The notes under the pieces are model-generated. The model was not told the DNA's origin and made no database searches. It worked only from the letters and a program-made list of their open reading frames with translations. A program made the position numbers and the translations under genes. A stretch of DNA of 64,000 nucleotides from Planctomyces sp. SH-PL14 (GTDB lineage Bacteria > Planctomycetota > Planctomycetia > Planctomycetales > Planctomycetaceae): assembly GCF_001610835.1 (NCBI RefSeq), contig NZ_CP011270.1:3056001-3120000 (forward strand). The letters are read 5' to 3'. Every line of letters starts with the position of its first letter. Position 1 is the first letter of the stretch. Positions 29,656 to 39,043 of the stretch are shown here, one piece after another.

Positions 29656-30822
29656 TCACTCGTCCGAGTGCTCCATCCCCTTCGCCCGGCGAAGCGCCGA
29701 CAAACCAAACTTCTGCGCAATCTGATCCGACACCCGATCCAGATCGCTCTGCCGCGAACGGGCGGTGTCATCAAACAGCAACCGCTGCGTCTTCCCCGAC
29801 CGGTCGAATCCCGAAACCCCAAACCCCAGCAGCCGAACCGGCAGATGCTTGGGCGGCAGACGATGGTCCAGCAGGTCCAGCCCCGCCGTGACGAGCTGCT
29901 GCGTCACATTCGTCGGCTCCGGCAGCGTGACGGACCGGGTGATGATCCGGAAGTCGGAGAACCGCACCTTCAGGTCAACCGTCCGCCCCCGCAGATCATG
30001 CCGCCGCAGCCGCCGCCCCACCTGCTCGACAAGCTCGACCAGCCACGACCGCAGGACCTCCTGGTCGTCAATGTCTTCCGGAAAGGTCGTCTCGTGCGAG
30101 ATCGACTTCGCCTCGCGGTCCGGCACAACCGCCCGGTCATCGATCCCACGGGCCAGCCGCCAGTAGTGCTCGCCTGAGCTTCCAAAGCGAGAGACCAGCT
30201 CGTCTGACGACAGGGCCCGCAATTGCCCGATCGTCCGGATCGCGAGCGTTTCGAACACCCGCCCCGTCACCTTCCCGACTCCCCAGATCCGGCCGACCGG
30301 CAGGGGATCAAGGAACGCTTCCACCCCGTCGGCCGGGACGACGACGAAACCGTCCGGCTTTCGCAGGTCGCTGGCGATCTTGGCCAGGAACTTGTTCGGC
30401 GCGACACCGACTGAGGCGACGAGCTGCAGCTCCTCCCGGATCTGCTCTTTGATCCGCCGCGCGATCGTCTCCGAGGAGCCGAACAGGGCTTCACTGCCGG
30501 TGACGTCGAGGAACGCTTCGTCGAGCGAGAGCGGTTCGATCAGCGGCGTGTAGCGTTCGAAGATCCCCCGGATCTCCCGGGCGATCGCCGCGTAATGCTG
30601 CATCCTCGGCCGGATGAAGATCGCCTGCGGGCAGAGTCGCTTCGCCCGCGCGGCCGACATCGCGCTGTGGACCCCGAACTTCCGGGCCGCGTAGCTCGCC
30701 GCCGCCACGACTCCCCGCCCCTCCGCCGTCCCCCCGACCACGACCGGCTTGCCGACGAGCGCAGGATCATCCCGCTCCTCGACCGAGGCATAGTAAGCGT
30801 CCATGTCGACATGAAGGATCAT
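29656..30822 (-). CDS. dinB: DNA polymerase IV (Y-family)
   Basis: 388 residues from the ATG at 30822 (MILHVDMDAYYASVEERD), the standard DinB start. The frame extends to 30873 with a Gly/Ser-rich stretch that is unlikely to be translated. Catalytic acidic residues in DMDAYYASVE and SLDEAFLDVTG, steric gate region, helix-hairpin-helix GVGKVTGRVFETLAIRTIGQL, and a little-finger domain to the end. Error-prone translesion synthesis. Divergent from the Ppx/GppA gene. Confidence 0.95.
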   Translation of the reverse strand: MILHVDMDAYYASVEERDDPALVGKPVVVGGTAEGRGVVAAASYAARKFGVHSAMSAARAKRLCPQAIFIRPRMQHYAAIAREIRGIFERYTPLIEPLSLDEAFLDVTGSEALFGSSETIARRIKEQIREELQLVASVGVAPNKFLAKIASDLRKPDGFVVVPADGVEAFLDPLPVGRIWGVGKVTGRVFETLAIRTIGQLRALSSDELVSRFGSSGEHYWRLARGIDDRAVVPDREAKSISHETTFPEDIDDQEVLRSWLVELVEQVGRRLRRHDLRGRTVDLKVRFSDFRIITRSVTLPEPTNVTQQLVTAGLDLLDHRLPPKHLPVRLLGFGVSGFDRSGKTQRLLFDDTARSRQSDLDRVSDQIAQKFGLSALRRAKGMEHSDE

Positions 30823-30968
30823 CGATGCACCGCTCCCGCTCCCCCTCCCCCTCCCGCGGTCCCCATCATACACCCCGTCCGCCGAAGTCCTTATCGTACG
30901 GTGACGGCCGCGCCCTCACCCGGCGATCGGCGGACGACCTCGAAACGGATGATCGAACGGACCACCCG

Positions 30969-32627
30969 ATGAGTGACGGTTTGCCGACCGCGGCCGCCTC
31001 GGCCTCTGGCCCCTCTTCCCCTGCTGCCGCCTCCGCTGCGTCCGCTCCTCCGCCGCCGTCACGACTGATGGCGGTGATCGACGTCGGGACGAGCTCGATC
31101 CGGATGGCGATCGCCGAGACCCGGCCCGACGGCTCGGTCAAGATGCTGGAGTCCCTCTCGCAGGGGGTCCGGCTCGGCCGGGACACGTTCACCAAGGGGG
31201 AGATCTCGAAGGGGACCATCGAGGACTGCGTTCGCGTGCTGCGGTCGTACCGGCACAAGCTCGACGAGTACCAGATCCAGCGTCACGACCAGATCCGCGT
31301 CGTGGCGACGAGCGCCGTCCGCGAGGCGACGAACCAGCTCGCCTTTGCCGACCGGATCTACATCGCGACCGGCTGGAACGTCGAGGTCCTCGACGAATCC
31401 GAAGTCCAGCGGATCACCTACAGCAGCGTCCGTCCCTGGATGCAGGCCCAGAAGGCCCTCACGGACGAAGGACTGATCATCGCCGAGGTCGGCGGAGGGA
31501 GCACCGATCTCCTGGTCGTCGATTCCGGCAACATCGCCTACTCGCACTCGTACCGGCTCGGCTCGCTCCGGCTCCGGCAGCAGCTCAATACGCTCCGCGC
31601 GCCGCAGACCAAGTATCGCGAGATCATGGAGGGGGAGATCCTCCGGCAGCTCGAGACGATGCCCGACCACCTGCCGCAGGGGCATCAGATGCAGATGGTC
31701 GCCCTCGGGGGGGACATGCGGTTCCTGGCCCGCGAGCTCCACGACGACGACCTCGACTCCGACTCCCTGGCGTCGATCACGGTGAGCGAGCTCTCGGAGT
31801 TCGTCGACTCCTTCATTAAGCTCACGGAAGACGCGGTGATCCGCCGCTACAAGCTCTCGTTCGCCGAGGCCGAGACAGCCGGGCCGGCGATGCTGGTCTA
31901 TCTCGAACTGGCGCGGCTCCTCAACGTCGAGCAGATCTACGTCACGGACGCGAACCTCCGGGACGGCATCCTCCGGGAGATCGCGGCCGGCGGCCGGTGG
32001 ACCGACGAGTTCCGGGCCCAGGTGATCCGCTCCGCCCTCGAGCTGGGTCGAAAGTACAACTTCGATGAGGACCACGCCCGGCAGGTGGCGGAGCTCAGCC
32101 GCCAGCTGTTCGATCTCCTCCGGGCCGAGCATGGGCTCGACCCGCGGTTCCAGATCCTCCTCTACCTCGCGGCGCTGCTGCACGAGATCGGGGGCTTTGT
32201 CAGCAACAACAGCCTGCACAAGCACTCGATGTACCTGATCATGAACAGCGAGCTGTTCGGCCTGTCGGCTCACGACGAAACGCTCGTGGCGCTCGTCGCC
32301 CGCTACCACCGCCGCGCTTCCCCCAAGCCGCTCCACCCGGTCTTCAACGTCCTCGACCGGGACAACCGGGTCGCCGTGGCCAAGATGGCGGCGCTGCTCC
32401 GGATCGCGATTGCGCTCGACGCTTCGCGAAGCGGCCGTGTGACGGAGATCAACGTCTCGCGGCACCGGAACGCGCTCGTGATCGTCGCTCCGCACCTCGA
32501 CGACCTGAGCGTCGAGCAGCTCGCGATCAAGCAGGCCCGGACGATGTTCGAGGAGGTGTTCGGGATGTCGGTCATGGTCCGGACCGCGGCCCGCTCGGAC
32601 CATCGGACCGAGAGCGCCCAGCTCTGA
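30969..32627 (+). CDS. Ppx/GppA phosphatase family protein with HD domain
   Basis: 552 residues from the ATG at 30969. After an Ala/Ser/Pro-rich N-terminus, MAVIDVGTSSIRMAIAE is the first phosphate-binding loop of the ASKHA fold. VATSAVREATN, EVQRITYSSV, and AEVGGGSTDLLVVDSG follow as in exopolyphosphatase / pppGpp phosphohydrolase. The C-terminal third (LLYLAALLHEIGGFVSNNSLHKHSMYLIMNSEL...ETLVALVARYHRR) is the HD-type helical domain of full-length Ppx/GppA. Acts on polyphosphate or pppGpp in the cytoplasm; the two activities cannot be separated by eye. Confidence 0.9.
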   Translation: MSDGLPTAAASASGPSSPAAASAASAPPPPSRLMAVIDVGTSSIRMAIAETRPDGSVKMLESLSQGVRLGRDTFTKGEISKGTIEDCVRVLRSYRHKLDEYQIQRHDQIRVVATSAVREATNQLAFADRIYIATGWNVEVLDESEVQRITYSSVRPWMQAQKALTDEGLIIAEVGGGSTDLLVVDSGNIAYSHSYRLGSLRLRQQLNTLRAPQTKYREIMEGEILRQLETMPDHLPQGHQMQMVALGGDMRFLARELHDDDLDSDSLASITVSELSEFVDSFIKLTEDAVIRRYKLSFAEAETAGPAMLVYLELARLLNVEQIYVTDANLRDGILREIAAGGRWTDEFRAQVIRSALELGRKYNFDEDHARQVAELSRQLFDLLRAEHGLDPRFQILLYLAALLHEIGGFVSNNSLHKHSMYLIMNSELFGLSAHDETLVALVARYHRRASPKPLHPVFNVLDRDNRVAVAKMAALLRIAIALDASRSGRVTEINVSRHRNALVIVAPHLDDLSVEQLAIKQARTMFEEVFGMSVMVRTAARSDHRTESAQL

Positions 32628-32786
32628 CGAGGCTGGGCCGCGCGGTTGTCCCGCCGCCTCCACGGCGAAATCGGAAAATCGCGATGATCCGTTGACCGGT
32701 CTTCCACGTTGCGAAGGAGTGCGGCGGTCCGGAGCCACCGGTTCCGCTGGGGGCCTTGGGGTCCACGGCTTTCATTCGGGCGGCCT

Positions 32787-33119
32787 ATGACGTTCCTCTT
32801 CCTGCTCTTCGACGCCGCGGTGATCGGCGTCATCATCGCCCTCATGGAACAAGAGGGCTTTCCCGGCTGGGCCCCGATGATCGGAACGGCGCTCCTGGTC
32901 GGTCTCGGGAGTGTCGGGGTCGATCGCGTGTTTCCCGACCTCACCGAGTTCCCGAGGGCCATCCTGAGCAGCGCCCTGGGTGCCGTCATCGGCGTGATTC
33001 TGGTCGCCTGGGCCTGCGAAATGACCCTCCGCCGGGCGGCGATCGCCATGGGAATCTTTTTTGCAGTGAAGCTCTGCCTGATGTTCATCGTCCAGCAGAT
33101 GGTTGGCTCGGTGGAGTGA
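32787..33119 (+). CDS. small three- to four-helix membrane protein, unknown
   Basis: 110 residues from the ATG at 32787. Hydrophobic segments at about residues 3-20, 30-45, 58-75 and 85-105; a glycine-rich helix LLVGLGSVGVD. The frame is open further upstream (32709), but that part is Arg-rich and not membrane-like. No family recognised. Confidence 0.6.
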   Translation: MTFLFLLFDAAVIGVIIALMEQEGFPGWAPMIGTALLVGLGSVGVDRVFPDLTEFPRAILSSALGAVIGVILVAWACEMTLRRAAIAMGIFFAVKLCLMFIVQQMVGSVE

Positions 33120-33207
33120 CGCCGCGGCGTGCGGATCGGGTTCCTCGGAGCTGCGGCGATCCGGAGACAGCGGTGATTCGAACTCCCGGGCCGGAAGGAG
33201 TTCCGCC

Positions 33208-33525
33208 ATGAAGTCCATGAGCTGTATCGAAGCCTGTCAGAAGTGCGCCGTCGCCTGCCAGCACTGCCTGTATCAGATGGCGGGGATGAAGAGTTCCAAC
33301 GACTGTCCCAAGTGCTGCATCGAGTGCGTCGACCTCTGTGAGCAGTGCGTCCGGGCGATGGTCCGGGAGAGCCGGTTTGCATCCCGGATCTGCGGCTTGT
33401 GCGCGGACGCCTGCGACTGGTGCGCCGACCAGTGCGGCCAGCACGATCACGAGCATTGCCAGAAGTGCGCCGCCGCGTGCCGCGCGTGCGCGAAGGAATG
33501 CCGTCAGATGGCCACCGCCGCGTGA
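33208..33525 (+). CDS. four-helix-bundle copper-binding protein (Csp/DUF326)
   Basis: 105 residues with Cys repeated at helix spacing: CIEACQKCAVACQHC, CPKCCIECVDLCEQC, ICGLCADACDWCADQC and HCQKCAAACRACAKEC. This is the pattern of Csp copper-storage proteins, in which Cys line the core of a four-helix bundle and bind many Cu(I). No signal peptide, so a cytosolic Csp3-like form is likely. A strong Shine-Dalgarno (GGAAGGAG) about 8 nt before the ATG at 33208 decides the start. No copper ATPase or regulator is adjacent. Confidence 0.9.
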   Translation: MKSMSCIEACQKCAVACQHCLYQMAGMKSSNDCPKCCIECVDLCEQCVRAMVRESRFASRICGLCADACDWCADQCGQHDHEHCQKCAAACRACAKECRQMATAA

Positions 33526-33749
33526 ACCGACGGAGCACGCAAAGCACGTCGAGGCTGGGTTGAACCTCTGTCAACGCCGGCTGGGCCTCCGGGGACCGGT
33601 CTCTCTTCCGGTCGCGTGCCAGGCCGCCGTAGGATTCTGCTAGACGCCCCGGCGACGTTCGCTCGCCGCGGCTTCTCCGCACTTCCCGTCGCACCGGCCC
33701 CTCGACGCTCCGTTCGGGGTGCCCGGCTTTCCTTCAGGACCTTCCTCTG

Positions 33750-34211
33750 TTGTCGCTTCGCCTCGCCTCTTCGGCGCCATGGCTCATGGCTCTCGTCGCG
33801 CTCGGCGCAAGCTTTTCCCTCGTCGGCTGTACGGAATCAAAACCTTCGGATTTCATCCCGGTGACGGGTCGGGTCACGCTCGATGGGCGGCCGCTGACGT
33901 CCGGTTCCGTCTCACTGCGGGCCGATGCGGGTGAGACCTGGCACCAGCCGACAGGCGCCATCTCGGACAGCGACGGCGCGTTTGTCGTCTACACGAACGG
34001 CCGTCCCGGCGCGCCGCCGGGACCGTATCGCGTGGTCGTCTTCGCCAGCCAGCCGGCCGCGGACCGGAACGGGGCGGCCCATCCCGGCCTTCCCCGATCG
34101 CTGGTCCCCAAACGGTACAACGACCCCAGGTCGACACCACTGCGGCTGACCGTCGCGCCCCCTCCCGCCCCGACTCACCATGCCCTCGAGGTGCTGAGCC
34201 ATGCCCAGTGA
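33750..34211 (+). CDS. lipoprotein with carboxypeptidase-regulatory-like fold
   Basis: About 153 residues from a TTG at 33750 (or an ATG at 33786). Hydrophobic signal and lipobox SLVGC, then VTGRVTLDGRPLTSGSVSLR...GAFVVYTN...GPYRVVVFA, the same small beta-fold as the lipoprotein at 21933. It overlaps the start of the following DUF1559 gene by 11 bp, so the two are translationally coupled. Confidence 0.8.
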   Translation: MSLRLASSAPWLMALVALGASFSLVGCTESKPSDFIPVTGRVTLDGRPLTSGSVSLRADAGETWHQPTGAISDSDGAFVVYTNGRPGAPPGPYRVVVFASQPAADRNGAAHPGLPRSLVPKRYNDPRSTPLRLTVAPPPAPTHHALEVLSHAQ

Positions 34212-35196
34212 TCCCATCGTTCCGGCCGGAGAGCTCGCACAGGTAAACCGTCCAGGACGAAGCCGGGGCTTCACGCTCATCGAGCTGCTCGTCGTGATCG
34301 CGATCATCGCCATCCTGATCGCTCTTCTGCTGCCGGCGGTCCAGCAGGCGCGGGAGGCAGCCCGCGCGTCGCAATGCCGCAATCACCTCAAACAGCTCGG
34401 GCTGGCGGTCCACAACTATCAGGAGACCTTCGGCTTCCTGCCGATCAACCGCTACGGCGACTATGCCTACTCGCACGTCTGGAACTACGCCTTCGAGGAC
34501 TCCTACTCCTGGAGCTGGCTGGCCACGATCCTTCCGTACGTCGACCAGAAGGGGTTGTCGGAGCTGGCCAACATCCCGCTCGTCGCTTTGAAGGACAGTC
34601 CGGCCCTGTCGGTCTGCGTCCCCACCTTCACTTGTCCCTCGGACCGGCTGCACGGCGCGGGGCCGATCAACGAACGCTCGCACTACCTGCGGACGAACCC
34701 CCGCGTCGGCCCCACGAACTACAAGGGGGTCCAGGGGGCGGGGTTCTGCTGGGGCGACTGGGCAAACCCTGGCACCGGCGGCCACGGCTGCGAAGCCTGG
34801 GAGGACGGCGACGGGATCTTCTATCCGCTGAACTGGACGCGGGCGATGTCCTGGCGGCAGGTCACCGACGGCCTCAGCAATACGACGATGGTCGGCGAGT
34901 CGGCGTACGACCCGAACGGCGCGGGGGACATGCGGTACGGGATCGGCTGGGCCTGGGCGCACTCCGTCGAGGCGTGCGCCATCGCGGCCATGCCGATCAA
35001 CGCCCGCTCCCCGAGCGGCGTCCCCTATGCATCCGGCGACTGGCAGCACAAGACGGGCTTCGGAAGCTGGCACCCCGGCGGGGCGAACTTTGCCATCGCG
35101 GACGGCAGCGCCCGATTCCTGTCCGACAACATGGCTCTGGGCCTCTACCGGGCCCTTGCAACCGTGGGGGGCAAAGAGGTCGTCCCCGAGTTCTGA
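34201..35196 (+). CDS. DUF1559 protein with type IV prepilin-like leader
   Basis: 331 residues. Leader [19 protein letters not shown], then [20 protein letters not shown], and the C-terminal PGGANFAIADGSARFLSDNM. Second DUF1559 protein of the window. Its start lies inside the end of the lipoprotein gene (11-bp overlap), the reverse of the order in the 22-kb pair. Cys residues in VCVPTFTCPSD and GFCWGDW...GCEAW may form disulfides. Confidence 0.93.
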   Translation: MPSDPIVPAGELAQVNRPGRSRGFTLIELLVVIAIIAILIALLLPAVQQAREAARASQCRNHLKQLGLAVHNYQETFGFLPINRYGDYAYSHVWNYAFEDSYSWSWLATILPYVDQKGLSELANIPLVALKDSPALSVCVPTFTCPSDRLHGAGPINERSHYLRTNPRVGPTNYKGVQGAGFCWGDWANPGTGGHGCEAWEDGDGIFYPLNWTRAMSWRQVTDGLSNTTMVGESAYDPNGAGDMRYGIGWAWAHSVEACAIAAMPINARSPSGVPYASGDWQHKTGFGSWHPGGANFAIADGSARFLSDNMALGLYRALATVGGKEVVPEF

Positions 35197-35319
35197 CGTC
35201 GAACGCCTCAGGGTATGGTGTGATGCGTTCCCCGGCCCCGCGGCGACGTCGGAGATGTCGAACCTGACCCCGGCGCCGCGTGTCCGCCGGGAGACACTCC
35301 GCATTGAGGACTCAGGACG

Positions 35320-36108
35320 ATGCCGATTCGCTGCTGGCAGGTGGATGCGTTCACGAACCGCCCGTTCGGCGGGAACCCCGCGGCGGTCTGCTGGCTCGAC
35401 CATCCCGCGGACGACCGGTGGATGCAGTCTGTCGCGGCGGAGATGAACCTCTCCGAGACCGCCTTCGTCCGTCCGCTCAAGCAGGACTACGAGCTCCGCT
35501 GGTTCACGCCGACCGTCGAGGTTGACCTCTGTGGACACGCGACGCTCGCCACCGCCCATGCGCTCTGGCACTCTCAGCTCGTCCCGTCCGATGAGCCGCT
35601 GCGCTTCCAGACCCGGAGCGGCCAGCTCACCTGCACGCGGGACGGCCGCTTCATCGAGCTCGACTTTCCGGCGAGCATTCCCGTCGAGGCCCCGCCCCCT
35701 CCGGGACTGCTCGAAGCAATGGGCGTGCGGCCGCTCTTTGCCGCCCGCACGCAGTTCGACTTCCTGATCGCGCTCGAATCGGAAGAGGCGGTCCGGAACG
35801 TCCGCCCCGACTACGTCCGGCTCGGGGAGATCCCCGTTCGAGGGGTGATCGTCACTGCCCCCTCGGCCGATCCACAATTCGACTTCGCTTCGCGGTTCTT
35901 CGCCCCCGCAGTCGGCGTCAATGAAGATCCGGTCTGCGGCTCGGCGCACTGCGCCCTCGCCCCCTACTGGGCCGGACGCCTCGGCCGCCGCGACCTCCTG
36001 GCGCATCAGGTCTCGGCCCGCGAGGGCGTCCTGCGGCTCAAGTGGCGGGACGACCGCGTCCTCCTCGGCGGCGAGGCGGTGACGGTCTGGCAGGGGGAGC
36101 TCCTCTGA
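35320..36108 (+). CDS. PhzF-family isomerase/epimerase
   Basis: 262 residues. PhzF hallmarks: CWQVDAFTNRPFGGNPAAVC at the N-terminus, NLSETAFV with the catalytic Glu (Glu46), RWFTPTVEVDLCGHATLATAHAL, and SRFFAPAVGVNEDPVCGSAHC. The fold is the diaminopimelate-epimerase type. PhzF isomerises dihydrohydroxyanthranilate in phenazine synthesis, but most genomes have stand-alone members of unknown substrate, and no other phenazine gene is here. Confidence 0.92.
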   Translation: MPIRCWQVDAFTNRPFGGNPAAVCWLDHPADDRWMQSVAAEMNLSETAFVRPLKQDYELRWFTPTVEVDLCGHATLATAHALWHSQLVPSDEPLRFQTRSGQLTCTRDGRFIELDFPASIPVEAPPPPGLLEAMGVRPLFAARTQFDFLIALESEEAVRNVRPDYVRLGEIPVRGVIVTAPSADPQFDFASRFFAPAVGVNEDPVCGSAHCALAPYWAGRLGRRDLLAHQVSAREGVLRLKWRDDRVLLGGEAVTVWQGELL

Positions 36109-36158
36109 TATGCTGGGGCGCTCCGCGATCCCTTCGCGCCCCCGCGAGACCGCCGCCG

Positions 36159-37616
36159 ATGACGTTCCCCGCCTGGTTCTCCGCCCTGGCCCTCGTGCTC
36201 GACTTCGCCGTCCGGCTGTGGCTGGCGTACCGGATCGTGATGCGCCGCCTGCCGGTCGGGGTCTCGCTGGCGTGGCTGCTCGTGATCCTCGTTTTTCCGT
36301 TCCTGGGGTCGATCGGCTATCTGCTCCTGGGGGAATACCACCTCGGCTGGCACCGGCTGCAGCGGATCCTCGACGTCGAAAAGGAGTGGCGCGTCGTCTC
36401 GCAGGGGATCGCCAGCCTGGGACCGATCCGGCAGCTCCTCGAACACCCCGAAGAGTCGCGCCTCGCCCGCCTCGCGGCCACGACATTCCTCGCCCCCCCG
36501 CTCCAGGGGAACGAGCTGCGGCTGCTCGACGGGGCCAACGAAATCTTTCCCTCGCTGCTGGACGACATCGATGCCGCCCAGGAGAGCTGCGACTTCCTGT
36601 TCTACATCTGGGCGAGCGGCGGCCGGGTCGATCAGGTCGAAGAGGCGCTCCGGAGGGCGGCGGCCCGGGGGGTCCGCTGCCGGATCCTGGTCGACGCGAT
36701 GGGGAGTTCCGCCTTCCTCCGCGACGGCCGCGCCGAGGAACTCCGCCGGGCGGGGATCGCGGTCCAGCCTGCCCTTCCTTCGGGCCTTCTGAGCCTGCCG
36801 TTCGTCCGCCCCGACCTCCGCCTGCACCGGAAGATCGTCATCATCGACCACAAGGTCGGCTACACCGGCAGCCTCAACATGGCCGATCCGGTCTCCTTCA
36901 AGCAGGACGCCGGCGTCGGCCAGTGGGTGGACGCGATGGTCCGGACCCGCGGCCCGGTCGTGCTGGCCATGGCCGCTTCGTTCCTCTCGTTCTGGTCGGT
37001 CGAGACCGCCCAGGAGGCGGACCGGGCGGAGTGGATGGAGGACGCCCAGAAGGTCCAGCCGGTCGGGAGCGCCTGCGTGCAGGTCCTCTCCTCCGGTCCG
37101 GCGGTCCGCGTCGAGGCGATGGAGCAGGTCGTCCTGACCGCCCTCTACTCGGCCCGGCGGGAGGTGATCCTGACGACGCCGTACTTCGTCCCCAGCGAGT
37201 CGCTCCTGACGGCGCTCCTGTCCGTCGCGGGGAGCGGTGTGGCGGTGACCCTGATCCTCCCCGCTCAGGTCGACTCGGCTCTTGTGCGATTCGCCAGCCG
37301 CGCCTACCAGAAGGAACTCGTCGATGCCGGGATCCGGGTCGCCCTCTACGAAGGGGGACTCCTGCACACCAAGTCGATCACGATCGACGACAGCCTGACG
37401 CTCTTCGGGTCGCTGAACCTCGACCCCCGCAGCCTGCGGCTCAACTTCGAGATCACGCTGACGGTCTACGACGAGGAGTTCAACGGCCGCGTCAAAGCCC
37501 TGCAGACGACCTACCTGCAGCGATGCCGGATCGTGAACGAGGAGCTCCTGCGGCGGGAGACGCATGCGATGCAGTTCGTTCAGAATACGGCGCGGCTGCT
37601 TGGCCCGGTTCTTTAG
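36159..37616 (+). CDS. cls: cardiolipin synthase (phospholipase D family)
   Basis: 485 residues. Two N-terminal membrane helices (about residues 1-20 and 30-55), then two PLD domains with HKD motifs: HRKIVIID from His223, and HTKSITID from His403. Each is followed by GSLN. Joins two phosphatidylglycerol molecules to cardiolipin at the inner membrane. The frame is open to 36042, but that part overlaps the PhzF gene. Start gap to PhzF is 50 bp on the same strand. Confidence 0.93.
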   Translation: MTFPAWFSALALVLDFAVRLWLAYRIVMRRLPVGVSLAWLLVILVFPFLGSIGYLLLGEYHLGWHRLQRILDVEKEWRVVSQGIASLGPIRQLLEHPEESRLARLAATTFLAPPLQGNELRLLDGANEIFPSLLDDIDAAQESCDFLFYIWASGGRVDQVEEALRRAAARGVRCRILVDAMGSSAFLRDGRAEELRRAGIAVQPALPSGLLSLPFVRPDLRLHRKIVIIDHKVGYTGSLNMADPVSFKQDAGVGQWVDAMVRTRGPVVLAMAASFLSFWSVETAQEADRAEWMEDAQKVQPVGSACVQVLSSGPAVRVEAMEQVVLTALYSARREVILTTPYFVPSESLLTALLSVAGSGVAVTLILPAQVDSALVRFASRAYQKELVDAGIRVALYEGGLLHTKSITIDDSLTLFGSLNLDPRSLRLNFEITLTVYDEEFNGRVKALQTTYLQRCRIVNEELLRRETHAMQFVQNTARLLGPVL

Positions 37617-37631
37617 GTTCTCCGTCGCGGT

Positions 37632-37652
37632 GAAGCCTTTGTGAAAGGCTTC
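37632..37652 (+). terminator. hairpin after cls
   Basis: Perfect 9-bp stem GAAGCCTTT/AAAGGCTTC with GTG loop, 15 bp after the cls stop. No U-tract follows, so termination is uncertain. Confidence 0.45.
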
Positions 37653-37668
37653 GGGTCGAGAAATGGGG

Positions 37669-37699
37669 CCACAGATGAACACAGATCGACACAGATGAA
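37669..37699 (+). repeat. short dispersed motif, CACAGATGAACACAGAT type
   Basis: GCCACAGATGAACACAGATC followed by GACACAGATGA. It overlaps the likely start codon of the next gene (ATG at 37695), so it may have supplied that start. Confidence 0.7.
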
Positions 37700-38264
37700 G
37701 GCAGGAACGACGTTGAACGAGAGCCCGATTCTTTCGGCACAGCGGATCGTCGTGATTGGCACGAGCGGCGCGGGGAAAACGACGTTCGCCCGCCGGTTGA
37801 GCCAGGCCACGGGGCTGCCGCACATCGAGCTGGATGTTCTGCACTGGCTGCCGAACTGGACTCCCCGCCCGAAGGAGGAGTTCATCGCCCGTGTCCGGGA
37901 GGCAGCTTCGGAAGATCGATGGATCGTCGACGGCAACTATAGCGCGGTTCGCGATCTCCTGTGGTCGCGGGCCGAACTGCTCGTCTGGCTGAACTACGGC
38001 TTTCCGCGGGTCTTCTGGCAGGCGGTCTCCCGCTCCGTCCACCGCGTCGTGACCGGCGAAGAGTTGTTTGGCGGTAATCGTGAGACCTGGCGCGAATTCG
38101 TCAGCCGGGACGGCATCCCCCGCTGGGTGTTGCGGACCTTCTGGCGACGGCGCCGGGAAATGCCCCTCCTCCTCGGCGAGGAACGCTACCGCCATCTGCA
38201 CTGCCGGGAGTTCCGGACACCGCGGCAGGCCGAGGCGTTCGTCGCCGAGCTGTCGCGGAATTGA
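37695..38264 (+). CDS. P-loop kinase-like protein (adenylate-kinase-like / topology modulation type)
   Basis: 189 residues. Walker A GTSGAGKTTFARRL near the N-terminus. LPHIELDVLHWLPNWTPRPKEEF and WIVDGNYSAVRDLLWSRAELLVWLNY follow as in the FlaR/topology-modulation and shikimate-kinase-like NTPase group. The C-terminus has an Arg-rich lid-like segment (VLRTFWRRRREM). A small-molecule kinase is likely, substrate unknown. Start uncertain because the ATG lies in a repeat motif; a TTG in frame at about 37713 is an alternative. Confidence 0.78.
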   Translation: MKAGTTLNESPILSAQRIVVIGTSGAGKTTFARRLSQATGLPHIELDVLHWLPNWTPRPKEEFIARVREAASEDRWIVDGNYSAVRDLLWSRAELLVWLNYGFPRVFWQAVSRSVHRVVTGEELFGGNRETWREFVSRDGIPRWVLRTFWRRRREMPLLLGEERYRHLHCREFRTPRQAEAFVAELSRN

Positions 38265-38342
38265 CGCCCCCTCCGCGGATGACGCGTGCGGGGTCTCTGT
38301 CGTTCCTGTTACGATCAAAATGGTTCCAGAGTGAGGTCACGC

Positions 38343-38942
38343 ATGCCCACCGAGATTCTGCTGCAGGATCCCCCTGTCTCGCTCCCGTACCGGCCGGCGC
38401 GGCTCAGCGTTGACCGGTATCTCGAAATGATCGCCTCGGGGATCATCCAGGAGGACGACCGGATCGAACTGCTGGAAGGGGTGCTGGTCGAAAAGATGAC
38501 GAAGAACCCTCCGCATACCGTTGTGACGCGACGTTGTGACCTTCTTCTGACCCAGGCCGTCCCAGCCGGGTGGCACGTCCGAAATCAGGAGCCGATTGTT
38601 CTGCCGGTGAGCGTTCCGGAACCGGATCTGGCTGTCGTTCGCGGTGAGGTGACGGATTTCGCGGAACGCCACCCTCGCGGGATCGAGATCGGTCTGATCG
38701 TAGAAGTGGCGGACTCCAGCGTGGCGACGGACCGATACAAGTCCAGGCTCTACGCCGCGGCGGGTATTCCGCACTATTGGCTTGTCGATCTTTCGGCCCG
38801 GTCGCTCGATCACTACTGGGATCCCGATACGAACTCGGAGCAGTATCGCCAGAAACGAACCTGTTCGATTCACGAGATGGTGCCGCTGACGCTGGACGGT
38901 CACGTCGTTCGCGACATTCCGCTCTCGGAAATTCTTCTCTAG
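38343..38942 (+). CDS. Uma2-family (DUF820) putative endonuclease
   Basis: 199 residues from the ATG at 38343. Features: LSVDRYLEMIASGIIQEDDRIELLEGVLVEKM, PEPDLAVVRG, and IGLIVEVADSSVATDRYKSRLYAAAGIPHYWLVDL. These are the Asp/Glu-x-Lys-like core of the PD-(D/E)XK-related Uma2 family, abundant in cyanobacteria and planctomycetes. The catalytic Glu (EVADSS) and Asp residues are present. Biological role unknown. Confidence 0.88.
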   Translation: MPTEILLQDPPVSLPYRPARLSVDRYLEMIASGIIQEDDRIELLEGVLVEKMTKNPPHTVVTRRCDLLLTQAVPAGWHVRNQEPIVLPVSVPEPDLAVVRGEVTDFAERHPRGIEIGLIVEVADSSVATDRYKSRLYAAAGIPHYWLVDLSARSLDHYWDPDTNSEQYRQKRTCSIHEMVPLTLDGHVVRDIPLSEILL

Positions 38943-39043
38943 GCGTCCCTGGATTGCCTGGCAGGCGGCGCGGCGGTCAAATCATGGCGATCGACATCGC
39001 CCGCGTGTCTGGTCGGACGTCTTACTCCGAATCTTGAGCTGAC

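Noticed and set aside
35320-36108. Phenazine biosynthesis locus from the PhzF gene
   Set aside because: No other phz gene is near, and PhzF homologs are common outside phenazine producers.
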